Positions 1 through 12,811 of a stretch of DNA of 64,000 nt are shown here, in pieces (within the stretch, counting starts at the first letter, position 1; each line of letters starts with the position of its first letter). Origin of the DNA: Letharia columbiana (lineage: Eukaryota > Ascomycota > Lecanoromycetes > Lecanorales > Parmeliaceae). The notes beneath the pieces were generated by a model that did not search any database, was not told the DNA's origin, and worked only from the letters and a program-made list of their open reading frames with translations. Where the stretch lies: positions 105,001 through 169,000 of the forward strand of contig NW_023501100.1 of assembly GCF_014066305.1 (NCBI RefSeq). Reading direction: 5' to 3'. The position numbers and the translations under genes were made by a program.

Positions 1-3000
1 TTCAACTCATTAAAGAAATTACCAAGGAAAAATACACCTAGCGCGAAAAGTTTTGGTGTATAAAAAAAGAAACACCACACTAAAAAAAGTTGTAATATTT
101 CAATACCACCGTTAGCGCGGTAAGCTATTTATACTACGCTTAAAGTATTTCTACCCGGCAAAGAAGGAATTGCTTATATACCTCAATTTATGATTATTTT
201 ATAGATCTAGAGGGTTACCAAGCTTACATTACAGTAGAATCATCACGAAGAGACCCCGTAAGGCGTATCCTCCCTATTAGGCCGCTACTTCATTTAATAC
301 TTAATTCCATTCGACGTTATCGTGAAGTAAGCCTCTTACTATATAGGTACTATGGTAGGAAGGAAGGATATTACCGTTTATCGTGCGTAAGTCTTCGAAG
401 GATATAGGGTTCGATACGTTTAGGAGGAGATACCGTAGGTAGAAGAGCTCTCTAGCGTTCGGATTAATATAGTACATCCTTTCAATAGTACCCCTGCGCT
501 TCTGACGTGGACTTCATTCGAATATGCCTCGCTTATTCTTTTTTTAGATATATTGCACCGGTAGATCGGTATAGAAGAGGTCTTCTACTCGTCTTCCCTG
601 CCGACGCCGTTAATTTAGTTGGAAGAAGGCTGTTAGCTTAATCTGGCGTTTATATTCTATATCGATTATATGGGATAGGTCATCATCGTCATCAAATGTC
701 ACGCCGTGTTGATTTGGGAGGTGGATGGACAACCGTTCGATAGGAGGATTGTGATTATGTAATTTAAAGCTAAAAATCCTCCAATAGGCTTCCGCAGAGC
801 CCACTCACCGTGCGTCTTGATACTCTTGAATCTCGTCCACCTGGTCTGGCCCTACATCGTCCTGATCTGCATCGCCCTCACGCTCTATCCGAAGACTAGC
901 CCGGTCGCTGCCCTTATAAATATACTTAAAGATATATTTGTAGGCTTTAACGTTGGCGCAAATCTCTACATTGATGTGAGCGTCATACTTGGCCGACAAA
1001 TAGGGACTGTAGGGTACCACCCAGCAATTCTGCTTGGATTTATCGTCTGGTATTTTAATAGGTTTACGTCGACGGTATATGGGGTACTCGAAGTCTGATT
1101 TAAAGACGGTATGGTCGCTGAAGTTCTTCGGAAACCGCTTGCTGCATGCGTCCTTATCTGAGTCCCAGCAAGGTGGGACAGTACCTGTTCTGCTGGTAGC
1201 ATACTGGCTGCAGTTCCCATGAAGCATGCACCTGGTGACGGTCGCATAGAGATTGGGAAACAGACTCTGATTAGGGATCTCAGCACTGACAGCGACGTCT
1301 ACCTCAGCGGCGCTAAAGAATCGGTCTTTAGAGTGTAAAATGATAAGGATGTGGGCATGCGGTAGGCCTCGTTTTTAAAATTTAATGGTGTAGGCATAGG
1401 CCGGAACTCGACCTGTTGCCCGCAAAGTCAGTTAGGGTTAGGGCTAATCGACATTTCAACCGGCCGTGCTTCGCCCTTATGAGGGTGAAAAAAAAAATAA
1501 ACGGTACCGCAGGGCTAACCGGCAGGAATTACGGCGTATAATAGGCTGAACCGTGCCAGAAGTACCCCCAGGGACTATAACCTGCACTGACCGCCTAACT
1601 GATGTACCGCCTAAGGAGCTACCCTATTGGATGGGATAGGGGAGGGCTACTATACTATAATAGGGGGTAAGAAGAATAAGAGTATACCTAGCACCTTCCC
1701 CTTTAGAATATCGTTTATAAGGGCCTTCAGCTTTAGTCTAAATACCCTAGCAATCAGATCAGGTCGATCAGTGGCGCGTTCGCCGGGTAGGAGGTTTTTA
1801 ATAATCTCGGTCTATTTTGGGTTGCAGGTGAAAGTCGTAAAGAGGTCCGGCCGGCCGAACTTGGTGGACAGGGTAATAATATCCTAATAGAGTTGTTTTA
1901 TAAACCGTAGGCTTTCTTAATAGGAGGAAGGGAGGATGATGCGTTATTTACCAGCCTGATCGCCTGTGGTGGCTTTATCGACGTAAGTATCGACGACTGC
2001 TTGATAGGTATCGGCCCGAATGGTCTTCTGATTCACCTTTAGCCAATAGAGTTTATTACTTTCGACAGTCACATAAGCATCGCAGACGAAATGCTGTAGC
2101 AGTCTACCGCAGTGGAGGAGGCGGTTGAACTTGCCAGGACGGATCTGCATTATATATCTATGGGAAGTCAGCGACCGATAGAATAGAAGGAATAAATGGA
2201 ATAGATCTATAATATGAGATAAGCGTTACTCGTATAGAGCTACCTCGGCCGGTAGTTCGTTCCACTACCCACTGACTCGTGGGGCGATTTCATCATTGCT
2301 GCGTCGGTAGGCAAGGAGGCTCCCACCCAGTGCAACGCCTGCATTGGGTATATTGTTATGCCATGACTGTTCGCCGAATGGGAAGATAATGGGATAGCGT
2401 AAGGGCATATAGGCTGGATGCCAATATGGAACACTGAATCTCTCACCACTTCGAGCCTCTACCAAGACATCCTTAGCCTCAGGTAGGCCCAGTGGGTTAT
2501 CCACATCACCCTCCCAAGCGATAGCGACCTCATCTGAAGTAGGACGATTGTAGGTGCGCGGATCATGGTGCCGTGGGTTCTCATGAAGTAGCTTATAGCC
2601 CCGTACACCTGGATCGGCCTCCAGCTTTTCGGACATCGATTTGAGGGCAGTGATGTACGGATTGATGCTTCTGAGGATTGCAGCTATTTTGCGGTGAAGC
2701 GTCTGATTGGTACGTTCATAGTAGCCATGCCTAGCAAAGTCAGTACGAGAAACGCGATCGAGAGGAAGTTATACCGTGTTATGGACTAATCTTAAATACT
2801 ATTTATAATATAGATTTGACTAAAGACCGATTTTTCGCTCTCTGGAGGCGCTAGGGTAGGTATATAAGTAGTAATCGCTCTCTGGATTTTACACGTGTAG
2901 GGGGCGATTGAATGATTGATAGTAATCTGCTGTAAGGCTATAGAGGTTGTATTATTATACTAAACGCTGTAGCGGCGGAATTCTTTGTAATTATTAGTGA

Positions 3001-3180
3001 AATTTAAGGTCCTTGGCGTTAAAGAATGGAGGATTTGATTAATGGCATGCTCGCTGAGGTTGATCGGATTATTTGTACTCGTTTCGACGTTCTTATGGCC
3101 CTGTTCTATATCGTTTACTTCTTGATCGATGTCTGTTTTAGGTGTATCGACTTTAGTCTTTCCGCTGTTGTAGCACCACC
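1..3180 (-). pseudogene. Helitron Rep/helicase polyprotein, broken, 5-prime (Rep) part
   Basis: Remnant of the rolling-circle transposase of a Helitron, read leftwards and cut by the window edge. In order: 3180-2800 carries the N-terminal zone (residues like GWCYNSGK, then KEFRRYS, then YTCKIQGAI); 2636-2265 carries the segment with PTSDEVAIAWEGD and the HPAYMPLRYPIIFPFGE block; 1227-805 holds the Helitron_like_N core with FPKNFSD, PIYRRRKP, WVVPYSPYLSAKYDAHINVE and KYIFKYIYKGSDR; 804-610 holds AYWRIFSF and RLSIHLPNQ; about 600-190 continues in RIP-mutated form with ERMYYINPNAR and SFEDLRTINGN. These blocks occur in this order in Helitron proteins; assignment is by remembered family pattern. 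Stops and frame changes break the frame throughout, and TpA load rises towards position 1. The SF1 helicase half, if present, lies outside the window. Confidence 0.85.
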
Positions 3181-3196
3181 CGGCGGTTTTATCTTT

Positions 3197-3820
3197 TTAT
3201 GACGCCGCGCCGTAGCTGTCGCAAATCTGGTTTATGGGACTTAAATTATGCCGTGTAGGCTCTGTGGTATATGGGTGACGCGCGGTGTAGCTGGCGAGCC
3301 TTGCTGGAGGCTGAGTAGGACCCAAATAAGGGCTGGAAGGTGGGTTGGAAGGTCGTGGGCTGTCGAAAGAGTCGTTGTTAAAGAAGTCTGGTGGTAGGTC
3401 TCGTAATAGAGGGTCTTCGATAGTATCTTCCTCTCGTTTAGGAGCTTCTTCTTGACGATGTTTAGGATCTAACACGCGTTGAGAGGCTTTAAAATAGGGT
3501 GATGAAGAACGGATAGGGGAGGAAGACGCGTCTTGGGAGGTAGCATCGCTGGGTTGGAAGGCACCACCGCTGGCTTGGGAGGAATCTGTAGGGGAGGACG
3601 TATCCGTTCGGGCTCTTTTAAAGAGCCTTTCAGCGCGTTTATGGCCAGTAGTAGGTAGCTGTTGGGCTCGCTTGCGGCCTCGATTGCCAGCAGTAGCGGA
3701 TTCGCCGAGGGGTGGCCTGGGGGCGTCAGTAGGGGCTCTAAGAGGCGGGCAAAAGGGGTGTATGTGCCTTAGACGTTGAGTAACCTTTGGGCGAGGGGTA
3801 CCGAGGACGATTGTATTCAT
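3197..3820 (-). CDS. Transposon-borne ORF upstream of the Helitron Rep, 207 aa
   Basis: Open frame of 207 codons from ATG at 3820, rich in Ser, Pro, Arg and Lys, with a basic centre (KRAQQLPTTGHKRAERLFKR) and a Ser/Pro-rich acidic second half. It is probably disordered; I recognise no domain. It lies just upstream of the Rep remnant on the same strand, so it is probably either an accessory gene or the N-terminal exon of the Helitron protein. RIP-mutated copies recur at about 4140-4270, 4390-4510, 5450-5660, 5790-5960, 22310-22500 and 22560-22720, so the ORF belongs to a repeat family. This is the least mutated copy: its frame is intact and its CpA sites survive. Expression is unknown. Confidence 0.5.
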   Translation of the reverse strand: MNTIVLGTPRPKVTQRLRHIHPFCPPLRAPTDAPRPPLGESATAGNRGRKRAQQLPTTGHKRAERLFKRARTDTSSPTDSSQASGGAFQPSDATSQDASSSPIRSSSPYFKASQRVLDPKHRQEEAPKREEDTIEDPLLRDLPPDFFNNDSFDSPRPSNPPSSPYLGPTQPPARLASYTARHPYTTEPTRHNLSPINQICDSYGAAS

Positions 3821-4080
3821 ATTGGTGGAATTGGTAGAATTGGTAGAATAGTGGAAGAAGAATGGTTATATAAACAGGTGGAAGGATTATTATTCGATCC
3901 CGGACGCGTTTCGTGTAACTACCATATTTGAATGTCTACTTTAATCCACCAATAGTAGGCTAAACTTCATTATTTTTACAGCGTTAGAAAGCGTAAAGCG
4001 AGCTCTACAATTTACGAAATTATGAAGTAATAGCATCTGTCGCAAGCTGGTTATTTCAGAGTGTAAAACTTCTACATACA
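3821..4080 (-). promoter_or_regulatory. Upstream region of the transposon ORF with short GGTAGAATT-type repeats
   Basis: Just 5-prime of the ATG at 3820 the minus strand reads a short tandem repeat of a 9-bp unit (ATTGGTAGA on the plus strand, about 3 copies at 3822-3849), then a stretch ending near 4080. The same stretch recurs in RIP-mutated form at 5170-5455 and 21990-22290, always next to the dead start codon, so it is the 5-prime leader of the element. Promoter function is inferred from position only. Confidence 0.4.
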
Positions 4081-6055
4081 AATTTTTGATGTATAATTAT
4101 AATATTTAAATATTAATTTAATTTATCTATCGCTAGCTTAAGAGAAATATATAAAAAAAATTATTTAAGCTTTTTTTAAGAGTTTTTTAATACGTTTATA
4201 AATAGTAATAAATAGCTATTAAGCTCGCTTATGACCTCGATTACTAGTAATAATAAATTTATTAAAAGATAATTTAAAGATATTAATAGAGAATTTAAAA
4301 GATAAATAAAAGAAATATATATTTAAATCGAATATATTTAATATAATTATAATATTTAAATATTAATTTAATTTATTTATTACTAGCTTAGAAAGAATAT
4401 ATAAAAAAAAAAATTATTTAAGCTTTTTTAAGAATTTTTTAATATATTTATAAGTAGTAGTAAATAGCTATTAAATTTATTTATAGTCTTAATTATTAAT
4501 AGTAATAAATTTATTAAAAAATAATTTAAAGATATTAATAAGAAATTTAAAAAATAAGTAAAAAAAATATATATTTTAAATACTTAGTAATATATTAAGT
4601 AAGAGATATTAAGAGCGAATTTATTTATAATTAATAAATTAATAGAATTATAAAAAAATATAATTATATAAATAAATAAAAGAATTATTATTTAATTTAA
4701 AATACGTTTAATATAACTATTATAACTATTATATTTAAATAACTATTTAATCTATTAATAGTAAATTAAACTTTATTATTTTTATAGCGTTAGAAAATAT
4801 ATATTAAGTTTTATAATTTATAAAATTATAAAAGAAATAGTATTTATAGAAAACTAGTTATTTTAAAGTATAAAATTTTTATATATAAATTTTTAATAAG
4901 AAAGCTATAAAAGGACTAGCTAGTTAATTTAATTAGTCTAATTAAAAAACGTAATAATCTTAAATTTATAATTAGCTATTTATATAAATTTAAGATTTTT
5001 AAACTTAACTCTATCTTATTCTTTTATATATATTAATTAATATATATAATAGAATAAGATAGAGCTAAGCTTAAAAATTATAAATTTATATATATAGTTA
5101 ATTATAAATTTGAGTTCGCTACTCTTTTTAATTAGACCGACTAAGTTAGCTCGATAGCTCTTTTACATCTCTCTTATTAAAAATTTATATATAGAAGTTT
5201 TATACTCTAAAAGTACTTAGTTTACTATATATATAGTTACTTTATATTTAATAAATTATAGAGTTTAATATACGCTTTCTAACGATATAAAAATACTAAA
5301 GTTTAATCTATTATTAATAAATTAAATTAATATTTAAATCTTATAGTTATATTATACGCGTTCGAAATCGAATAATACTTTTATTTATTTATATAACTAT
5401 TCTTCTTTTACTATTCTATTAATTTACTAATATAAATATATTTATTTTCGATATTTCTCGCGAAAACGTTATTAAACGCTTTAGATATATATATTTATTT
5501 TCTTTATCTCTTAAAGTCTCTATTAACGCTCTTAGACTATCTTTTAATAAATTCTATTACTATTAATAATCGAGACTATAAGCGAGCTTAATAGCTATTT
5601 ACTACTACTTATAAACGCGTTAAAAAACTCTTAAAAAGAGTTTAAAAATATATTTTTTTATAGTTATCGTTCTTCTCTATACCCCCTTAAGCTCGAGGTA
5701 ATAGTAATTTAACTTAGCGATACTATCTTTTAAGATATATCTTTTTTTAATTTTCTTAATTATCTTATTTTAAGCGACTATCTAAACGCTTTAAGATATA
5801 TATATCTCTTTATCTATCTCTTAAAGTCCTTATTAATACTCTTAAATTATTTCTTAATAAATTCATTATTACTAATAATTGAGGTTATAAGCGAGTTTAA
5901 TAGCTATCTACTATTACTTATAAATATTCTAGAAGATTCTTTAAAAGAGCTTAAGTTATAGATATTATTCTTTTTTATATACTTCTTTTAAGTTAGAAAT
6001 AAGTAACTTAAATTAATATTTAGCAATATTATAATTATATTAAACGCGTTTAATT
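4020..6055. repeat. Large RIP-decayed palindrome centred near 5036
   Basis: The sequence left of about 5036 is the reverse complement of the sequence to its right for roughly 1 kb, imperfectly. The centre reads TATATATTAATTAATATATA. Each arm contains, from the centre outwards: the AATAAGATAGAGCTAAG-type end module, the leader stretch seen at 3821-4080, and RIP copies of the segment coding KRAQQLPTTGHKRAERLF in the ORF at 3197-3820 (left arm about 4140-4600, right arm about 5450-5960). It looks like two element copies joined head to head. The left arm runs on into the Helitron. Confidence 0.7.
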
Positions 6056-6239
6056 AATAATATTCTTTTATTTATTTATTTTTATTTTTCTTTTTTATTT
6101 TATTAATTTTATTAATTCTATTTTAATATATTTTTTTTATTTTTATTATCTTAATAATTAGTTAAATGTATCTTAATAATTTATATTATATATTATTAAG
6201 TAATTATTAATAATTTTTTATAATTTTAATTAATTTTTT

Positions 6240-6433
6240 AATTATATAAATTTTAATAATTTATAATCTTACTTACTTATATTATAACCTAATTAAACTT
6301 AGCGTATTAAGACCTTTCGATCTTTCTATCTTACTATAAAGTTTATATTTATAATAATTCTATATAGATAGTATTCTCTTTATACTATAATATAGAGTTA
6401 TTATATATACTATTAAGTTCTTAATATAATATT
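6240..6433 (+). repeat. 5-prime LTR of the Gypsy element
   Basis: About 190 bp, matched to 12622-12811. Shared blocks include CCTAATTAAACTTAGCGTAT, TCTTTCTATCTTACTATAAA and TAGATAGTATTCTCTTTATA. Differences between the two copies are mostly transitions, as expected from RIP. The outer borders are uncertain by about 10 bp because the flank is equally AT-rich. Confidence 0.8.
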
Positions 6434-9099
6434 ATCTATCTTTCTTCTAAAGCGATAGCGATTTATTTATTAATTATATTAAATATATAGTTAAGAAGAA
6501 AGTATATTATTAAGAAGTTAATAGCTATAGCTAAAGAAGCTTACTACTTAAAAGATTATTTAAAAGAAAGTCTTTTATTTATATAAAGGCTAATCTAACT
6601 AGATTAAATAAGAATCTAAAGAAAATAAATATCTTTAATATATTAAAAGAAATAGACTTTAAATTAAATTTCTTTTATACTTTTATTAACTTAATATTAG
6701 CTATAAATCTCTTAATTTTAAATTTAGATAATATTTAAAGTTAAATCATTATAGATAAGTTATAAATATATTATTATTTAGAAAAACTTAAGAACTTCAA
6801 TAAGAAGATTTTAAATATTATTATATTATTTATATAATATAAGAGAAAGCGTTTTATCTCTAGAAGATATATTATTAAATCTAATTTAAATTATATCGAA
6901 ATATAATTTATAAATATTATTAAAGAAGAGTTAATTATAATCTTTATCTTTATTATTAACTTATAGAATTTTATAAAAAGCGCTATTAAAACTTCTAATA
7001 TTTAATATAATAAATTAAAAATATTAATAGAAAGCTTTTAAACTACTAATCGTAATATTAAGATATTTTAATAATAAAATAAAGAATTTAATTATAATAT
7101 CGCTTAAGCTAAGATAAAGATATTAATAATTATTATCTAGCTAAGTAATAATAATAATTAATTATTTTATAAGCGAGAAATTAATAATAGACTTCGAGAT
7201 TTACATAATAGATATCGTATTAATATTATAAAACTTATTAAAGAAAATAAAAAACTTAAGTAAGACTTAAGATATAAAGAGTAATAGTTAAAGAAGTAAT
7301 AATCTTATATATTAGCTAATTTAAAAAACTTCGATAAAAAGAATATAAAGATTATATCTTATTAATCGAGTATTCTTATTAATAGTATTTATCGAAATTT
7401 ATATTATATCTCTATTACGAATCGCGTAGAGAATATAGAATTAAATAAATAATATCTCGACGTTTCGAATTTTTATAATATTAATAATTAAAATAAGTAA
7501 AATAGCTAATATTAATATCTTAAAGCGAAATTTAAATAAAGCGCTATAATCTTCTTTATTAAACTTAAAAAAATCGATTATATATAAGATTATTATAAGT
7601 TTACTATATATAATATTATTAAAATAAGAGTAAATAAAGATATCTTAGATTTATATTAAATTATTTAAGAAATAATTAATAAATTAGATAATATATTCGA
7701 AATATATAATAAGATTATTAAATTAAATATTAAGATATTTAATTTTAAATTTAATATAGAAGTAATAGATAAGAAGAAATCGTTTAAGGACTTCTATATA
7801 TAATTCTCTATAGCTATTACTCTCTTAAAATTTATTAATATTTATAAGATATTTAATTTAAAATAATTAATCTTTATATATCTAAAATATCGAATTTTAA
7901 AATAATCTTTTAATACTTTTTAAGAATTAGTTATATTTCTATAAGTATTAAATATAAATCTTTAAGCTATTAATAATACGTTAGATTTAAAAAGTAAGAA
8001 AGAAATTAATAAAACTAATAATAATTATAAAAATTTTACTCTCTCAAATAATTAGCGTAATACTTTATTTACTAAAAGAAATAATAATATTATTATTAAA
8101 AATTTCTATATATAAAAATATAAATATCTTAAATTATTAATAAATAGAATTTAAAAAGAAGATAGATATTTTAAATATTTAAAGATTAAATATTATTTTA
8201 GTAATAATAATACTCTATATAAAAATATAGATTTATTAATAAAAGAATAAGTTAATATAATTCTAAAAGCCGTTAATATTAAGAAGAATATCTTTATTAA
8301 ATTATTATAAGAATTAAAAAATTAAACGTTCTTAGCTAAATCGCCGTTAGAGATTTAAAAGTCTTATATATAAAAATTAAAGAGTTAGAAATAGAAAGAA
8401 TACTCGCTTTTATCTCTCTATCCGCGTATATTATTATTATTAAAATCTCTTTATAAAATAAATATTAATTAAACTTTTATAGAAAAATTATTATATTAAT
8501 AAAATAGATTAAGATTAATTATCTTTTAAATATTAAAGCTTTAATATTAAGCTTTATAAATATATCTTTTATTAAAATAAAGAAGCTATTTAAAATAATA
8601 TTAATATAATTTTATAAATTATAATTAATTAATAATAAATCTATTTTTATTTTTAATATTATATATATAATCTTAATAAAACTTATTTTAAAAGATTATA
8701 TAGAAGAACTTTAATACTTAATTATCTTATTAAAATAATTTAATATTATTTTAAAAATATTATAACTAGAATAATATAATTCTTATATATTCTTTAAATT
8801 TAGAATTATTATATTTAATTTAGATTATTATATATTTAACTATTTATTATATAATAAATTTATTATTATTTAAAGTAATAATAAATTTTTAAAAAAGAAT
8901 TTAAATTATATAGTAAAGATTATATTTAAAAAAAAGAATATAATAAAGATCTTTATCTATATCTTTATTAAGATAATTAAAAAATTAGAGAATTAAATTA
9001 TTATTATATAGCTTTAAGATTTTAAATAATTTTTTAATTTTATTAATAAGAAAGTAAAGTTTATTATTAATATCGTCGCTATTATAATAAAAGATTATA

Positions 9100-12000
9100 A
9101 AAAATTCTTTTATAAATTAAAAAAGAAATCTTTAATTATAAAATAGTTATAAGAATAAGTTTTATAATATATTATAAATAACTAGATATTTAAAATCTTA
9201 TTAAAACTAATAAACTTTCCTTTTATCGCTTTATTAATTATAAAATATATCTTAAAAAAGAAGCTATTTTATTATCGAAAAGAGTTTATAAACTCTTTAG
9301 AGATTAGATATTAATTATAAAGAAATATATTAATAAGATATTAAGAAAAGACTATATTAGATTAAGTACTTTTTTCTATATAATATTTATTCTAATTATA
9401 AAGAAACTTAATAGAGAATTTAGATTATATATAAACTATAGAGCTCTTAACGTATTTATTATTTCTAATTAAAATACTTCTCTATTAATTAAAAAGACTC
9501 TCGCTAAATTATACGCGATAAGAATATATAATAAATTCGATATTATAGTCGCTTTTAACGAAATTAAAGTAAAAAAGAATTATAAGAAAAAAATTATATT
9601 TTTTACTCGATATAGTCTATTCGAATATATAATAATATCTTTTAAGTTATATAATATCTTTATTACTTTTTAAATATTTATTAATAATATCTTACGCGAA
9701 TATTTAAATATATTCTATATTATCTATTTAGACGATATTCTTATTTATAATAATATTAAAGATAAATATATTTAATATATAGAAAAGATATTAAAAAAAC
9801 TTTAATAAGTTAATCTCTATCTTAATATTAATAAATATAACTTTTATATTATTAGAGTTAAATATCTAGAATTAATTATTATTATAAAAGAAGTAGAAAT
9901 AAATATAAAGAAAATTAAGATTATTATTTAATAAAAGAAATTTAGATATATTAAAGATATATAAATATTTCTAAAATTCGCTAATTTCTATTAAAAGTTT
10001 ATTATAAGATATTCTAAAATCGCCGTATTTCTAATAAATCTTATTTATACTTAATAGAAGAAAGACTTTATCTATTTATAGACTTAAGAATATTCTAAAT
10101 AACTCACTTTTAAAATACTTAAGAAAGCTTTTATTATTATCTCTATATTTATTTATTTTAATTTAAATAAAAAGACTTAATTAGAAATAAACGCGTCTAA
10201 TTTTATAATTATTATTATTTTATTATAAGAAGATAAAGATAAAATATTTAGACTCGTAATATTTCTCTTTAAAAAGATATCTTCTATAGAGTATAATTAT
10301 AATATTTATAATAAGAAACTTATAATTATAATATAAGTTTTTAAGAAATAATATTTTAAGCTAGCTAATATCTTTATTAAGAATTTTATTAAAATTATTT
10401 TAAATTATAAGAATTTATAATATTTTATATTTTTTAAATAATTTAACTTTCATTAAATAAGATAAATAAAGTTTCTTTTCGAATTTAACTTTTATATTAT
10501 CTATTACTTAAGAAAATAAAGTATTAAATCTAATAGTCTTATTTAATAAGTAAAAGATCTATCTAAAAATAAGAATAATAATTATATTTATTATTAATAT
10601 TATATAATTTTTAAAAATAATAATCTTAATAAAGATATTAAGAATATTATATATCTTATTATTATACTTTTAAATAATATAAAAAAAAATATTATCTCTC
10701 TAATTATAATATTATATAAATTTAATAAATAAAATAATATTAATAATAAGAAGTCTAATAAAGAATTATTATTAAGAATTTTAATAGAGACTTCTTAAGA
10801 GAAGTTCTTAGAAGAATTAAGAGAAGTCTCTACTATTAATACTTCTAAGTTATTATATTAAATAAAAAATATTTATAATTATAATAATATTATTTAAAAA
10901 ATTATTTAATTAAAGATATCTAAATAGAGAAAGTTATTATTTAAAATAATTAAGAATAATCTTAAGCTAAAATTAGATAATTATTATCTTTATAATAAAT
11001 TATTATATATTAATAATAGATTATATATATTAAATATTCTCGAATTATAAATTAAAATTATTAGAGATATTTATAACTCTTTATTTAAAGATTATATTAA
11101 TAGATTATTAATCTATAATAAAATAAGTAGACTTTACTATTAATTAAGAATAACGAATTTTTTATTACCCGCTATATTAAGAGCTATTATATCTATAAAA
11201 GATTTAAAACTTATAAAAAGAATAAATAAGATCTACTTAAATTTCTTTTTATTCTTAAATAATATTAATAAGATATTTTTATTAACTTTATTATATTATT
11301 ATCTATTTATCTTAGATATAAATATTTTTATTAATATATTATAATAATTATAAATAGACTTAATAAGAAGAAGAAATTTATTTTTTTAAACTCTCTAAAA
11401 GTAAAGATAGTAGTTTATTTTTTTATCGAATTTATATAGCGAGAGAAAGAATATTTATTTATTATTATCTTCGATCGAGATATTTAATTTATAATATATT
11501 TCTAAAAAAGACTATATAAAAGAATTAAAATTAAATTTAAACTCTTTATTATATTTTATTTTAAAATTAATAAATAAATAAAGAACGCTAATATTACTTT
11601 AAAGTAATATCTTAAAATTTATATTAATTATAATTAAGATAATTAAATAAATCTATTATTAATAGTAAAGTTCGAAATTAACTTCGATAAGAACGCCTTA
11701 TTAAATATATTATTATTTCTTTTTATTAAAGAATATATTCCTCGCTTAAAAATAGAATTCTTTATTTTTTAAAATTAATTCGCTAATTAAAGAGCGAAGA
11801 GAGATATTAAATTAGCTAATAGATTTATTAAAAAGATAAATATTATAAGAAATTATTTAAGAAGTTAATTTAAATAATTATAAGCTTTATAAAAGAAATA
11901 AGCTAATTATTATTAACTTTTAATATTAGAATTTAAAGTTAAAGATATAATTATACTTAATAAAAGAAATATTAAAATTATATATCTTAATAAATTACTA

Positions 12001-12460
12001 AATTATAAGAATTTCAAATTATTTAAAATTATTAAAGCTTTAAATAATTTCGCTTATAAGTTAGAACTCTTAATTTTTATAAATAATATTTACTCTATCT
12101 TTTATTTATAGCTATTATATCTCAATAATAATAACTTATTATTAAAATAGATTAAGCCTTCGCTATCGTTTATCGATATTAATAAAGATAATAAAATCTA
12201 TAATATTAAAGAAATAGTTTAATTTAAATTAGATAAATAAAAGAATAATTTCTTAACTAGTAAGAGAGAATATCTAATATATAAAATTAGATATAGAGAC
12301 CTTAAGATCGAGAAAAATCTATTCTAATAATTATTTATAAATATAGTAGAATATTTAAATCTAATAGTAGACTTTTATTATTATTACCTCGAGGCTATTA
12401 ATCTTTATTTATTATTTAAAAGATCTTTAGAATAATTTTCTTTATTAGCGCTATTAATTT
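9100..12460 (+). pseudogene. Gypsy pol: reverse transcriptase, RNase H, integrase, chromodomain (dead)
   Basis: Read through stops, the plus strand gives a recognisable pol. RT: FDIIVAFNEI from 9536, TRYSLFEY, then the catalytic box YLDDILIY at 9725, all in one frame, followed by KFANFY near 9975. RNase H follows around 10150-10400. The integrase zinc-binding zone is near 11050-11250 (IYNKISRLYY, then RAIISI and YIYKRFKTYKK, with two Cys apparently changed to Tyr). A chromodomain-like end lies near 12255-12400 (REYLIYKIRYRD). Trp and Gln positions are stops. Upstream, 6433-9100 should hold gag; a possible damaged zinc knuckle lies near 8165-8220 (YFKYLKIKYYFS, Cys and His as Tyr). Confidence 0.85.
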
Positions 12461-12621
12461 ATAGTAGCTATATCGACTTATAAAAAGATCTTAATATTAT
12501 AATAAAATACTAAGTTAATATATCTAAGAATATTACTTTATATATATCTAGATATACTTTTTATAAGATCGATATCTACTATATAATAGTTATCGTCGAA
12601 GCTTTAAATTAAAGAGAGGGG

Positions 12622-12811
12622 TAATATTACGATTTTAATAATCTTACGATCTTATTTATATTATAGCCTAATTAAACTTAGCGTATTAAGATCTTTTAAT
12701 CTTTCTATCTTACTATAAAGTCTATACTTATAATAATTCTATATAGATAGTATTCTCTTTATACTATAATATAGAGTTATTATATATATTATTAAGTTTC
12801 TAATATTATAT
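12622..12811 (+). repeat. 3-prime LTR of the Gypsy element
   Basis: About 190 bp, the partner of 6240-6433, starting TAATATTACG directly after the purine-rich tract. The two LTRs line up almost without gaps, so the element inserted as a unit and then decayed in place. Confidence 0.8.

Larger units (their letters stand above)
6240..12811 (+). mobile_element. Full-length Ty3/Gypsy LTR retrotransposon, RIP-inactivated
   Basis: About 6.57 kb bounded by two similar direct repeats (6240-6433 and 12622-12811), with gag-pol remnants between them on the plus strand. A purine run AGAGAGGGG immediately precedes the right LTR at about 12612-12620 and fits a polypurine tract. The whole element is very AT-rich, with stops in every frame and CpA largely replaced by TpA, while CpG survives; that is the RIP signature. 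Pol order (RT, RNase H, integrase, chromodomain) fits a chromovirus-type Gypsy. I could not fix the target-site duplication because the flanks are also RIP-mutated. Confidence 0.88.

Noticed and set aside
817..1222. Plus-strand ORFs opposite the Helitron Rep core
   Set aside because: The minus strand carries the Helitron motifs, so these are shadows.
1430..1447. Two TTAGGG-like units, possible telomere repeat
   Set aside because: Only two copies, inside Helitron coding remnant; a chance match.
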